Positions 1 through 8,792 of a DNA stretch of 46,893 nt are shown in pieces. The notes below the pieces were generated by a model. The model searched no databases. It worked only from the letters and a program-made list of their open reading frames with translations, and had not been told where the DNA came from. The DNA lies in assembly GCA_945861465.1 (NCBI GenBank), contig CAMAVB010000026.1:1-46893 (forward strand), written 5' to 3'. The stretch comes from Candidatus Kuenenia stuttgartensis (GTDB lineage: Bacteria; Planctomycetota; Planctomycetia; Planctomycetales; Planctomycetaceae). The translations under genes and the position numbers were made by a program. Every line of letters starts with the position of its first letter. Within the stretch, counting starts at the first letter, position 1.

Positions 1-73
1 GTCCCTCAGTCCTGGCCGCGCAGAGTATACCTGACACCTGCCGGAACGGCGCTGCGCTTGGTCCGGCCTACAA
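1..73. repeat. Partial palindromic intergenic repeat, copy 1
   Basis: The reverse complement of 39-71 starts GTAGGCCGGACC and continues through a GTTCCGGCA-like block. The same start and block are found at 4708-4740. It lies just downstream of hisB and is probably one end of a dispersed palindromic element cut by the window edge. Confidence 0.6.
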
Positions 74-85
74 AAAAATAACGCT

Positions 86-679
86 CTAACCGTGCAGCGT
101 GCCCTTGGAACTTGGGATGCCTGACTGCCGAGGATCAATGCTCACGGCCATGCGAAGTGCGCGGGCTGTTGATTTGAAAATGGCTTCGGCCACGTGATGA
201 CTGTTTGAACCGTGGTGCAGCAGCAGGTGCAGATTCATCAAAGCGTTACTCGAAACAGCTGTCCAGAATTCCTGCACCAACTGGGTATCAAATTCGCCGA
301 TCTTTTCTGTCAGAAATTTTACCTGGTACACGAACGCCATCCGACCGCTCAAATCCACGGCTGAAGTCACGAGCGTTTCTTCCATTGGGAGCGTCGAATG
401 CCCGTACCGAGAGATTCCCATTTTGTCGCCCACGGCCTGATTCAGGCAGCGCCCCAGACAAATTCCGACATCTTCAACGGTGTGATGGTGATCCACATGC
501 AGATCACCAACGGCTTTCACCCTCAGATCAAACAACCCGTGTCGCGCAAACAGCGTCAGCATGTGGTCCAGGAAACCTACGCCCGTCGAAACTTCTGACT
601 TGCCACTCCCGTCGAGGTCGAGCGACAGTTCAATCTGTGTTTCCGCAGTGTTGCGGGTCATGGATGCAGTACGAGTCAT
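86..679 (-). CDS. hisB: Imidazoleglycerol-phosphate dehydratase (HisB)
   Basis: Catalyses the sixth step of histidine biosynthesis, dehydrating imidazole glycerol phosphate to imidazole acetol phosphate in the cytoplasm. Both metal-binding His-rich motifs of the family are visible: HHHTVED in the first half and [12 protein letters not shown] in the second. The GVGFLDHML block typical of the N-terminus is also present. It is a stand-alone dehydratase without the phosphatase domain of the enterobacterial fusion. I place the start at the ATG at 679 because [14 protein letters not shown] aligns with the usual N-terminus. The frame stays open to a TTG at 724, with ATGs at 700 and 661, and none has a clear ribosome site. 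hisC lies upstream on the same strand, about 480 bp away across repeat DNA. Confidence 0.96.
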   Translation of the reverse strand: MTRTASMTRNTAETQIELSLDLDGSGKSEVSTGVGFLDHMLTLFARHGLFDLRVKAVGDLHVDHHHTVEDVGICLGRCLNQAVGDKMGISRYGHSTLPMEETLVTSAVDLSGRMAFVYQVKFLTEKIGEFDTQLVQEFWTAVSSNALMNLHLLLHHGSNSHHVAEAIFKSTARALRMAVSIDPRQSGIPSSKGTLHG

Positions 680-799
680 TGTAGGGGAAATCAAATTCAT
701 GTTTGACGGTTTGTCGGGCGACAAGTCTAACGGGGTACGGGCCTTTAGCTTGTCGAATCAACTGAAACTGCCGGGTTGGAAACCAGGACCAATGATTTG

Positions 800-933
800 C
801 TAGTGCTCTGTCAACCTTTAAAGTTGGGGTTGAATTGTATTTGTACGACGGACTTCCAGTCCGTCGGCGGTGACCTTTGTCGACGGACTGGAAGTCCGTC
901 GTACCCGAAAATTGAGCCTTGACAGAGCACTAG
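800..933. mobile_element. Small transposon-like element with perfect 15-bp terminal repeats
   Basis: The element starts with CTAGTGCTCTGTCAA and ends with the exact reverse complement. Inside is a second, larger inverted repeat, with arms of about 24 bp at 843-866 and 880-903. It has no coding capacity. The TA at each outer edge would fit a Tc1/mariner-IS630-type insertion. The same terminal sequence recurs singly at 25083-25097. Confidence 0.65.
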
Positions 934-1005
934 CCACGAAAATACATGAAAAGGAGTATTGGGTTTCGCGGCGTTTTTTGTGACCTCTTGTGGCTTTTCG
1001 TGGCT
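932..1005. repeat. Inverted repeat AGCCACGAAAA / TTTTCGTGGCT
   Basis: Perfect 11-bp arms at 932-942 and 995-1005 abut the small element at 800-933 in the hisC-hisB gap. The remaining bases up to hisC hold no recognisable gene. The two hairpin-rich units separate the two his genes and may uncouple their transcription, which is an inference. Confidence 0.55.
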
Positions 1006-1156
1006 GGAAAAAAGTCGTTCACCGCGATTGCAGACACTCTGTCCCACGCCAATCTTGCGCTGTGAACGCGGGGAATCGAGCGAAAGTCGCTGGGACATTC
1101 AGGATGGAACCGACCTTCACGTGGCAGACCCGGAACATCCGGCACAATCGCGATTG

Positions 1157-2248
1157 TTAAGAGACACTTTGCACGACATCGGACATCACTTCAAGGACTC
1201 GATCGATCTCCACATCCGTCCCGATCGTGATTCGCAGACCATCCAGGGATCCGCCGTCGGGCAGAGCATCCGGAAATTTCATGTAGCGAATCAGGATTTT
1301 TCGCTGCTTGAGCTGTTCGTAGAGTTCCCGATGCTGTCCGGTTGCGTGCGTCGTCCACAGGAAATTCGCCTCACTCGGGTGGACGTGAAAACCATACGTC
1401 GGCAGCGCTGCTGCCAGGCGGTCGCGCGTTGCCAGAATCTTCGCACGATTCTGCAGCATCCAGTCCTGATCTTCCAAAGCTGCCGTGGCTGCCGCAATCG
1501 CGACGGTATCACAGTTGTAGCTGTCCTTCACTTTTTGCATTCCTGCGATCAGATCCGGATGCGCAATCGCAAATCCGAATCGAATTCCTGCAAGGCTGTA
1601 CGACTTGCTGAAGGTTCGCGTCACGATCAAACGACCGTCGAAAAGATCACTGCGAAGCAATTCGCCCCGATGAGGCACGCGGCAGAAATCTCCGTACGCT
1701 TCATCAAGCACCAGCACTCCGCGATCCGGAAGCAGTTGGCAAAGCTGTTCCGCAGACCACACATTACCGGTAGGCGAGTTCGGACTGGGAACATAAAACA
1801 CGCGGACACTCTCTCGCAGTAATGCAGCATCGGCCGGATTCCATTGCCAATCTGAGTTCAGATTCAGCCGCACTATGCGGCAGCCCTGAATCTGAGCAAG
1901 TGATTCGTAGAGCACGTAACTGGGATACGGATATGCGATGATTTCTTCGGCGTCACAGAACGATCGCGTAATCACAGTGAGATTCTCATCACTTCCGTTG
2001 GCTGGCAGAATCCAGTCAGGCTCGACACTGAACAACTTTGCAGCGACCTTACGGAATTCGGTCGCATGCGGATCCGGATAAACATTCAATCGCCCTTCCG
2101 CCGCGCGGCGAATGGCTTCGACGACTCTGGGAGACGGCGGATACGGATTTTCATTGGTGTTCAGTTTGACCCAGCCACCATCCTGCGGCTGCTCACCCGG
2201 AGCATAACCAGCCATACGTTCGACAGCCGGACGAAAGATCGAAGTCAT
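1157..2248 (-). CDS. hisC: Histidinol-phosphate aminotransferase (HisC)
   Basis: PLP-dependent class I/II aminotransferase that converts imidazole acetol phosphate and glutamate to histidinol phosphate, right after HisB in the pathway. The 363-residue protein has the family landmarks in order: LNTNENPYPPSP near residue 30, the PSPNSPTG substrate/PLP segment near 154-161, LDEAY near 181-185 (Asp182 binds the pyridine nitrogen) and TFSKSYSLAGIRFG, with the Schiff-base lysine at about 215. Length and start (MTSIFRPAVERMAGYAPGEQ) match the family. It is followed on the same strand by hisB after a repeat-filled gap. A small gene diverges upstream. Confidence 0.96.
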   Translation of the reverse strand: MTSIFRPAVERMAGYAPGEQPQDGGWVKLNTNENPYPPSPRVVEAIRRAAEGRLNVYPDPHATEFRKVAAKLFSVEPDWILPANGSDENLTVITRSFCDAEEIIAYPYPSYVLYESLAQIQGCRIVRLNLNSDWQWNPADAALLRESVRVFYVPSPNSPTGNVWSAEQLCQLLPDRGVLVLDEAYGDFCRVPHRGELLRSDLFDGRLIVTRTFSKSYSLAGIRFGFAIAHPDLIAGMQKVKDSYNCDTVAIAAATAALEDQDWMLQNRAKILATRDRLAAALPTYGFHVHPSEANFLWTTHATGQHRELYEQLKQRKILIRYMKFPDALPDGGSLDGLRITIGTDVEIDRVLEVMSDVVQSVS

Positions 2249-2304
2249 TGAGGTATTTCGATGAAAGTTATTTCATAATGCGGTATTTGCAGGGCTGCAT
2301 TTTC

Positions 2305-2381
2305 GTTTAACGGCGAGCCGCAGGCGTAGGCGAAACCCTGCACCGTCGCCTGCGGCTTGCCGTTAAACGATGAAGACGACA
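2305..2381. repeat. Palindromic repeat GTTTAACGGCGAGCCGCAGG, copy 1
   Basis: Arms at 2305-2326 and 2347-2368 form a near-perfect hairpin around a GTAGGCGAAAC-like centre. The following bases GATGAAGACGAC are also shared with the copy at 46150-46227, so the repeat unit is longer than the hairpin. It lies between hisC and the divergent small gene. Confidence 0.75.
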
Positions 2382-2522
2382 GCGAAGTCCACTGAAAGTA
2401 TAGCGAAGCACCCTCCTGAGGCTGGTCTTCGCGGCGGATACGGTAAAAATAGGAATGAAATGCCGAACTGGCAATGTTTCAGACACCAGATTCAACATAC
2501 TGTTCAGGACAGGAATTCGTCC

Positions 2523-2780
2523 GTGGAAGAATTCATCGGAAAACACGTCGTCGTCGATGTGGAGGCACCATATGTCTATCTGGGACGCCTGCAGACGATC
2601 CACGATAAGACACTCGTCTTAAAAGGCGCTGACGTCCACGACCTGCGGGATTCCGCCACGACGCGCGAAGTCTACGTCCGCGAATCCCGCGTCCACGGCA
2701 TCCAGCCCAATCGCAAAACCGTTTATATCCGACTCGATAAGGTTGTCAGCATTTCGCCGCTGGAAGATGTGATTGAGTGA
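2523..2780 (+). CDS. Small conserved-looking basic protein, possible Sm-like fold
   Basis: I read an 85-residue protein starting at the GTG at 2523, with AGGACAGG about 10 nt upstream. The frame extends upstream to 2370, but that part overlaps the palindromic repeat and looks non-coding. The protein is a run of short beta-type segments: FIGKHVVVDVEAPYVYLGRL, then TLVLKGADVHDL, then VYVRESRVHGI, then TVYIRLDKVVSISPL. This pattern of alternating strands in a small protein recalls Sm/LSM-like barrels, but no family signature is decisive. It diverges from hisC. The function is unknown; the coding call rests on the clean start and protein-like composition. Confidence 0.65.
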   Translation: MEEFIGKHVVVDVEAPYVYLGRLQTIHDKTLVLKGADVHDLRDSATTREVYVRESRVHGIQPNRKTVYIRLDKVVSISPLEDVIE

Positions 2781-2810
2781 GGATCTCCACTGAGGGCCGT
2801 CGCAGAAATA

Positions 2811-2875
2811 ACGGTCGTGGCCGACGCTGCCAGCGTCAGTTCGGATGCTGCCAGCATCCGCCACGAGTGGACACT
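2811..2875. repeat. Nested double hairpin (cruciform-like)
   Basis: GACGCTGCCAGCGTC and GGATGCTGCCAGCATCC are two consecutive self-complementary hairpins enclosed by CGTGGC and GCCACG, giving a three-way or cruciform fold. It follows the small gene that ends at 2780. Confidence 0.55.
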
Positions 2876-2896
2876 TATTGGTGGGCCAGTCCTTTG

Positions 2897-3034
2897 CGTT
2901 CACGACACTTCGAGAATCATAGTTGAAACCACAGATGGACACGGATGAACACAGATTGACTGTTGATTTCTATCTGCGCAAATCTGTGTTTGTCGGTGGT
3001 CTTGCGCAGGTTTCGTTCTGAGGCGTAAACGGTC
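2897..3034. repeat. About 130-bp dispersed repeat, copy 1
   Basis: The block contains ACCACAGATGGACACGGATG, then ACAGATTGACTGTTGATTTC, and ends in CGTTCTGAGGCGTAAACGG. The same order of sequence, reverse complemented, occurs at 27817-27945. The sequence is low in complexity (CACAGAT-type words) and has no coding capacity. Confidence 0.75.
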
Positions 3035-3047
3035 ACGAACGCGAAAA

Positions 3048-3106
3048 CCCGCGTCGGAGACACGGGGCACATTCCGCATCGCTGTTGCCCGTGTCTCCGA
3101 CGCGGG
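3048..3106. repeat. Perfect 19-bp inverted repeat
   Basis: CCCGCGTCGGAGACACGGG at 3048-3066 pairs with its exact complement at 3088-3106 across a 21-nt loop. The next 500 bases, up to the DUF1559 gene at 3610, are AT-richer and contain no gene that I can support. Confidence 0.6.
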
Positions 3107-3609
3107 ATCACCCGGGTCGGTCTCACCAATTCACGGAACTCAAGCCTTCCTTCGTTTGAAAATGCGCATCATGCCTCGGCAAAACGGAGCAGCGATCCGG
3201 GAGTATACAACCTCGCGCGGTTCTGCAAATGTTTTAGGCGACGGCGCATGTTTGGAATGCATGTCTCAACGGTTGGAGATGACCGTATGCACAGAATGTG
3301 AGTGCCTCTGATACAAAAAATGCATGGAACAACAATTGCTTCATGGCAAGATATGGTGCTGGTCACGCAGAGGAAAGCATGTCAATGACCATTGACTTCT
3401 GACTTCTTTGTGCAATTACGCAAAAAAGACTGGTTCGTATCTTCAAACTTGAGAGGGTTCTCTCTATGCTGAGAGGATTCTTGCCATTATGGGCATGAGT
3501 TCGTCTACGATCCTCAGTTGCCCGCAGTAATTATCGACTCAACTCCTGAACCATTTGTCTCATGTTGTTATGAGATCCGTTTTTGTTTCGTACGTTTGGA
3601 GGTTTCACA

Positions 3610-4605
3610 ATGAAGATGTCAAAACGTGGATTTACACTGATTGAACTGCTGGTGGTGATTGCGATTATTGCAATCCTCATCGCCCTCTTGTTGCCAGCTG
3701 TGCAGCAAGCCCGTGAAGCGGCACGCAGAACGCAATGCAAGAACAATCTGAAACAGCTTGGAATTGCTTTGCACAACTACCATGACGTACACAGAGTCTT
3801 TCCGCCGTCGCGACTCAATGTGGGGTTCCACGGTGGTCCCGTTTATGCCACGCCGAGGCCAGCGAGGTACAAGAATGCGACCGGCTGGACGATGCTGTTG
3901 CCATTTATCGAACAGGGCAATCTTTACCAGCAGTATGACCACAATCAGGCGGCGAGTTGGTCATATGTTTACGGCATGTACTCGCCAGGGGAAGTTGCCG
4001 GAAATCCAGACAACAATTACGCGATCGTGAAAACAAAGATTGCAGGATTCCTCTGCCCGACCGATTCCAGCAACGATTACAATTACCCAAGTACAAACCA
4101 GTACTACTCGGTGAGTGCGACGAATCCAGGGGGTGCCAGGACAAACTACGACTTCAACACTTGGTATGGTGAGTACTATTATCAGGGGTACTCGTATACC
4201 AATCTCCCGCAGGAAAATCGTCCAGTCTTTCACACGGACTATTCCACTGACATTGCTGCCATCAGAGATGGAACCAGCAACACAGTGGCCGTCACTGAGA
4301 CGATCCGTGAAGTTTGGAATGGTGTGCCGCCAGCATGGGGCCATGCCGGACACGTTCAGGTCGGGATTGACCTGCAGTGGTACGGCATCAACGTATGGGT
4401 CTACAACAACAACGATCCGGCTTACCTGTATATGAAAAAGATTGGTCGCCTTGCCAACTGGGCAACTGCCGGCAGTCTGCATACTGGTGGCTGTCAGGCA
4501 CTTTTGGCGGACGGGTCGGTTCGATTCCTGTCGGAGAACATTGACGCAGGGACACGAGCAAACTTGCATTACCGTGCTGATGGGAATGTCATTGGTGAAT
4601 TCTGA
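3610..4605 (+). CDS. DUF1559 pseudopilin-like protein
   Basis: A planctomycete-type DUF1559 protein of 331 residues. It has a type IV pilin/type II secretion N-terminal methylation motif: [27 protein letters not shown], with prepilin cleavage expected after Gly7. This is followed by the family's [28 protein letters not shown] helix. The C-terminal part carries [20 protein letters not shown], the usual end block of the family (ADGSVRF). The start is the ATG at 3610, with GGAGG at 3597-3601; a longer in-frame start at 3583 has no such site. It is probably anchored in the membrane or envelope by the pilin helix. A strong hairpin follows the stop, and a lipoprotein gene lies downstream, a common pairing in these genomes. 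The exact role of DUF1559 proteins is unknown. Confidence 0.95.
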   Translation: MKMSKRGFTLIELLVVIAIIAILIALLLPAVQQAREAARRTQCKNNLKQLGIALHNYHDVHRVFPPSRLNVGFHGGPVYATPRPARYKNATGWTMLLPFIEQGNLYQQYDHNQAASWSYVYGMYSPGEVAGNPDNNYAIVKTKIAGFLCPTDSSNDYNYPSTNQYYSVSATNPGGARTNYDFNTWYGEYYYQGYSYTNLPQENRPVFHTDYSTDIAAIRDGTSNTVAVTETIREVWNGVPPAWGHAGHVQVGIDLQWYGINVWVYNNNDPAYLYMKKIGRLANWATAGSLHTGGCQALLADGSVRFLSENIDAGTRANLHYRADGNVIGEF

Positions 4606-4644
4606 AGTGGAGTCGTAAAATCCTGTGGTCATGGCTGACAGCAT

Positions 4645-4679
4645 GTCTGCCGAAGCACTCTGTTTCGGCAGACATTTTG
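4645..4679 (+). terminator. Likely intrinsic terminator after the DUF1559 gene
   Basis: A perfect 10-bp stem, GTCTGCCGAA with TTCGGCAGAC, closes an 8-nt loop and is followed by ATTTTG. It sits 40 bp after the stop codon at 4605. The T run is short, so termination efficiency is uncertain. Confidence 0.6.
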
Positions 4680-4707
4680 AATTGTGGAGCTTGCTGTTGA
4701 TTTTGTG

Positions 4708-4785
4708 GTAGGCCGGACCAGGCGAAACGCAGTTCCGGCAATTGGCCGACCTGACAAAACGTCGCTTCGCCTGGTCTGGCCTGCA
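4708..4785. repeat. Palindromic intergenic repeat, copy 2
   Basis: GTAGGCCGGACCAGGCGAA at the left pairs with CTTCGCCTGGTCTGGCCTGC at the right, with GU or mismatched positions. The left arm matches the reverse complement of 39-71. Confidence 0.6.
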
Positions 4786-4910
4786 GATTGAACCCTAATT
4801 CGTTGGCTTGATAAAGCACTTGGAATTGCGGCCGCGGCCGAAGGGTTGACGTCTCAGGCTTTCGAATTGCTCTGGGTGGATTGAAAACTATTTCCGGGAG
4901 TGTAGTTGCC

Positions 4911-5360
4911 GTGCTAAAAGTGATTGGGTTCGGTCTGGCCGTTTTATGTATTGCAGGCTGCGGTAAGGGTGTTGTGCCGCCAGACCCGAGTGTCGTTGTG
5001 ACTGGGGTCGTCACGATGGACGGTAAACCATTGCCAAAGGCGACGGTCAGATTCGTTCCTGAAGAAGGTGCAAAACAAGGATACGGCGGCGCCGGTGTCA
5101 CAGATTCTTCAGGAAAATATGAACTCAGTTCTCTCGTGGGAGAAGAAGCCGCTGTCGGCACACCTCCTGGGAAGTACACAGTCATCATCACCAAAATGGT
5201 CAAACCTGATGGAAGCGTCGCCGACATGATGGAACCTCCGATGATGTCAGGAGCGCGAGAGTCCATTCCGCTGCGGTACTCCGACACAGCGTCCAGCATT
5301 CTCGGCGAAACTGTTTCCAGCAGTGGCGGCACCTTTGATTTTGCGCTGACCAGCGAATAG
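4911..5360 (+). CDS. Small lipoprotein with a carboxypeptidase-regulatory-like (Ig/transthyretin-type) domain
   Basis: A 149-residue exported lipoprotein. The leader MLKVIGFGLAVLCIAGC ends in a lipobox (IAG-Cys17), so the mature protein is expected to be lipid-anchored in the envelope. The body reads VTGVVTMDGKPLPKATVRFVPE, then GVTDSSGKYELSSL, then GTPPGKYTVIITK. This is the repeating pattern of carboxypeptidase regulatory-like beta-sandwich domains. I chose the GTG at 4911 because GGGAG lies 9-10 nt upstream. A TTG at 4881 would add 10 residues and cannot be excluded. It follows a DUF1559 gene. No catalytic residues are apparent. Confidence 0.85.
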   Translation: MLKVIGFGLAVLCIAGCGKGVVPPDPSVVVTGVVTMDGKPLPKATVRFVPEEGAKQGYGGAGVTDSSGKYELSSLVGEEAAVGTPPGKYTVIITKMVKPDGSVADMMEPPMMSGARESIPLRYSDTASSILGETVSSSGGTFDFALTSE

Positions 5361-5492
5361 TGGTCTAACTGGCGGGCGCCAGCCGGGAATGTTAAAAATT
5401 CGGGGATGTTGCCAGGTTATCATGATGCAGGATTTGAACGGCCCGTGTTGTCAGCGGGGATTCTATCATGCATCGGGCTTGGCGAATTGTCG

Positions 5493-5595
5493 GCTTTCCA
5501 CCCTGGCTCGTCCAGGTGGAAGCCAAATTTGGCAACCAGATCGCGGCACCATTTCCATCGCCCTGCTTTCCACACTGGCTTGTGCAGGTGGAAGC
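5493..5595. repeat. Two tandem copies of a 31-bp hairpin
   Basis: 5493-5523 and 5565-5595 are both GCTTTCCAC-type arms closing with CAGGTGGAAGC around CTGGCT(C/T)GT. They differ at four positions. Between them lies the perfect palindrome GCCAAATTTGGC at 5522-5533. The whole stretch from 5361 to 5649 is otherwise empty. Confidence 0.7.
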
Positions 5596-5649
5596 GAATC
5601 TGGCTGCAGTGCACGTCGCTGAACCAAACGAAGCGACCACCGAGGCAAG

Positions 5650-8583
5650 ATGAGAATTCGGCGCTATGCATTTGTTTGTGGTGGACTCCTCGTGATCGTC
5701 GGTCTGGCCTTTTGGCTGGTGATTCAGTACGACGGCAGCGATGAAATTGTTCAGCAGGCGCGCCGTGAACTGCGGAAAGGAAACGCGGAATCCGCCCTGA
5801 AAATTGTGCAGGATCTGCTGGAGAGCGATCCGGATGCAACTGCTGCTGCACGTGTCGAAGCAATGGCCTATGCTGAACTTGGAGAATACGCCAGGGCGGC
5901 AGAGTTGTGGATTGCATTGAATGATTCTGCCGCCGCCCGGGATCTGTTTTTTACCGCTTCACAGCGCTGCTTCAGCCGGGGCCAATGGTCTGAAAGCGCC
6001 GACCTGTTAAGGAAGTGCCTGGATCTTGCTCCGGATGATCTGGCGTCGCACAGGCAACTGGCAACGATACTGAATTCCAGCGCACAGCGTTGGGATGCCC
6101 GGATTCATGGGAAAGTCGGCATTGGTCAAATGCAGTTTTCGATTACCGAACTGCTGCTGTTTGGTAATCCCGAAGAACCGTACATTGATGAATCCTTGTT
6201 GTTATCGGCTGCGAAAAAATCGCCTGATGACCCACTGGTCTTATGCGGACTAGCGGTGTCAGCAATTCGGTCGAATGATGTTGACAGGGCGGTGTCATTG
6301 TTGCGGAGGGCTGTCAGCATCGACAATTCTTTAATTGAGCCTCAGGCGATACTGGGTGGCTTGCTGCTCGACAGATCTGACATTCCAGGATTCCTCGCAT
6401 GGAATAACTCATTGCCAGCCGATGCCAAACAGCATTCTGAGATCTGGTACATTCGGGGCTGCTGGGCGCAGTCGATAAATCAGCTCGAAGCGGCGGCACG
6501 CTGTTTTTGGGAAGCAACGCTTCTGGCCCCGGACAGGCGCAAGGCATGTTTTCAGTTGGGCCAGGTGCTGACTCAGTTGAATCGCGGATCGGATGCTGAG
6601 CGGTTCCTGCGGCGGGCAGAACAACTTGCCGAGTTACATCGGATCATGCGACCGGTCTATTTCGAAGCGCCAAATCCGCAGACATTCCTCCAGATCGCAC
6701 GCCTGATGGAGTCGCTCGGACGCGAGGAGGAGGCGCTGGCGTGGTATTTTACCACGACCAGGTTCTCCCCGGAGGAGCCAACGGCCCTGGAATCGATGGC
6801 ACGACTCAGGAATCTGCTTTCAAATCGATCGTCGGATCAGGTGCCTGCGTCACACAATCCTGCCAGAGAAATTGATCTATCGGAGTTGACACTTCCAACC
6901 TCGAATCTTTCGGTGGAGTCGGATTCTGCAACCACAAAGAATGACGGAACGCCCTGGATATTCCGGGACGAAGCAGCTGCTGCCGGAATTCACTTTCAGT
7001 ATTTCAACAGCGATGATCCGCAGACTGAAGGAAAGCGGATGTTTGAAACAACTGGCGGCGGTGTTGCGGTCGCCGATTTTGATAACAACGGCTGGCCGGA
7101 TATCTATCTGACCCAGGGCTGCCGCTGGCCAATTGACGAGTCGCAGCGCGAGTTTGCGGATCACTGTTACTTGAATACCGGGCGTGGAATATTCAGAGAA
7201 TGTGCCCAGTCGGTCGGATTGCTGGAATTTGGTTACGGTCAGGGTGTTTCCGCAGCTGACTTTGACAACGACGGATTTGAAGACTTGTACGTCGCAAATA
7301 TCGGTGGAAATCGTTGCTTCAGAAACAACGGGGACGGGACGTTTCAAGACCTGAAACTGGAATCACGTGCAATCGAAGAGTCGTGGACAACAAGTTGTGT
7401 CGCTACGGATCTGAATGGCGATGGTTTTCCCGATCTGTATGATGCCAATTACCTCAGCGGCGCGGAGGCGTTCACGACGATTTGCGGAAAACTGCATCCC
7501 AGAACCTGTTCACCGGCAACTTTCAATGGCTCGATTCCAGGTATTCACCTCAACAGTGGAGATGGTTCGTGGCTGGATGCGACATCCGACTTCGGTATTT
7601 CCGATGTGAGAGGAAAGTCGCTGGGAGTCGTCGCAGTCAGACTGAGTCCGTCTCCCATCCCGGACCTGCTGATTGCCAATGACGGCGAAGCAAATTTTCT
7701 GTTTCGCAGTCTACTTGACGCTCAGACGCAACAACAACGCTACACGGATGTGGCGATCCATTCGGGCGTCGCGTTTGATCGGGAAGGTATGGCTCAGGCG
7801 TGCATGGGAATTGCCGTCGATGATTTCAATGGCGATTCTCGTCTGGACTTTTTCGTTACCAACTTTCTGGACGAATCAAATACTCTATATATCCAGAAAT
7901 CAGGCTATTTGTTCGTAGACGAGACGCGAGAATTCGGATTACGGAATCCCAGCCTCCAGAAGCTGGGATTCGGGACTCAATCGCTCGACTGTGATCTGGA
8001 CGGATTTCCCGATCTTGTTGTGGCAAATGGTCATGTGGATGACTTTTCGTATGACGGCAAGCCTTACCGAATGCCGCCACAGATATTTGCAAACAGAGGC
8101 GGCGTTCGATTTGATGAGGTTGCGGTCAGCGGCAAGGATTCGTACTTTGCCGGTCAGTATCTCGGACGGGGAATGGCGAGGATTGACTGGAATCGGGACG
8201 GCCACGAAGACTTTGTTGTGTCCCATCTGGACTCACCCGCTGCACTCGTGACAAATCTGACTGAGTCGTGCGGGAACTCAGTTGCCTTTCGGCTGACAGG
8301 AGTAAATTGTTCACGCGACGCAATCGGGACGAATGTGACCGTGACCTGCGCTGGAAAGACCCACACGCGACAATTGACAGCGGGTGACGGTTATCAGGCG
8401 AGTAATGAACGAATTCTGGTTTTCGGTGTTGGCAATTTGGAACTGGTATCCGAAGTGACCATTGACTGGCCTTCAGGCCTGACGCAAACGTTGCACGATA
8501 TCAGGGCAGGTATCGAACATCACATCGTGGAAGGCCGCGACTTCATCGGCGAATTGCCCTTTGAGGGTGCTGATCGGAATTGA
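5650..8583 (+). CDS. TPR / FG-GAP (VCBS) / UnbV-ASPIC protein, membrane-anchored
   Basis: A 977-residue protein of the CRTAC1-like group. Residues 5-27 are a basic N-terminus plus one hydrophobic helix (FVCGGLLVIVGLAFWLVIQY), a signal anchor. Residues 34-400 are tetratricopeptide-like helical repeats (ELRKGNAESALKIVQDLLESDP, LRKCLDLAPDDLASHRQLA). After a linker, FRDEAAAAGIHF starts the second half. There, FG-GAP-type calcium-binding loops recur (VAVADFDNNGWPDIYL, VSAADFDNDGFEDLYV, TDLNGDGFPDLY, VDDFNGDSRLDFFV, DCDLDGFPDLVVANG). The C-terminus, AIGTNVTVTCAGKTHTRQLTAGDGYQASNE, is the UnbV/ASPIC domain. It probably acts outside the cytoplasmic membrane as a binding or scaffold protein. It has no enzymatic motif and no in-frame TGA, unlike the two VCBS genes at 22-25 kb. 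Confidence 0.92.
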   Translation: MRIRRYAFVCGGLLVIVGLAFWLVIQYDGSDEIVQQARRELRKGNAESALKIVQDLLESDPDATAAARVEAMAYAELGEYARAAELWIALNDSAAARDLFFTASQRCFSRGQWSESADLLRKCLDLAPDDLASHRQLATILNSSAQRWDARIHGKVGIGQMQFSITELLLFGNPEEPYIDESLLLSAAKKSPDDPLVLCGLAVSAIRSNDVDRAVSLLRRAVSIDNSLIEPQAILGGLLLDRSDIPGFLAWNNSLPADAKQHSEIWYIRGCWAQSINQLEAAARCFWEATLLAPDRRKACFQLGQVLTQLNRGSDAERFLRRAEQLAELHRIMRPVYFEAPNPQTFLQIARLMESLGREEEALAWYFTTTRFSPEEPTALESMARLRNLLSNRSSDQVPASHNPAREIDLSELTLPTSNLSVESDSATTKNDGTPWIFRDEAAAAGIHFQYFNSDDPQTEGKRMFETTGGGVAVADFDNNGWPDIYLTQGCRWPIDESQREFADHCYLNTGRGIFRECAQSVGLLEFGYGQGVSAADFDNDGFEDLYVANIGGNRCFRNNGDGTFQDLKLESRAIEESWTTSCVATDLNGDGFPDLYDANYLSGAEAFTTICGKLHPRTCSPATFNGSIPGIHLNSGDGSWLDATSDFGISDVRGKSLGVVAVRLSPSPIPDLLIANDGEANFLFRSLLDAQTQQQRYTDVAIHSGVAFDREGMAQACMGIAVDDFNGDSRLDFFVTNFLDESNTLYIQKSGYLFVDETREFGLRNPSLQKLGFGTQSLDCDLDGFPDLVVANGHVDDFSYDGKPYRMPPQIFANRGGVRFDEVAVSGKDSYFAGQYLGRGMARIDWNRDGHEDFVVSHLDSPAALVTNLTESCGNSVAFRLTGVNCSRDAIGTNVTVTCAGKTHTRQLTAGDGYQASNERILVFGVGNLELVSEVTIDWPSGLTQTLHDIRAGIEHHIVEGRDFIGELPFEGADRN

Positions 8584-8792
8584 AATCGGGGAGGGGGGAA
8601 ATGTGAATCAGCGACGCTGAAGCGTTCGCAAGACGTGCTGCAAACGGAGTCATAAAACGGGACAGATCGCCAAAATCTGGGTTCATCGACAAAAGTCGTG
8701 GACTGTATTTTTCTAACGATCATTTTTCTGCCGAACCGGACTTCTGCAAACAGACGTCGGAACATCTTCGCGGGAGAACAAGAAATCAACTG

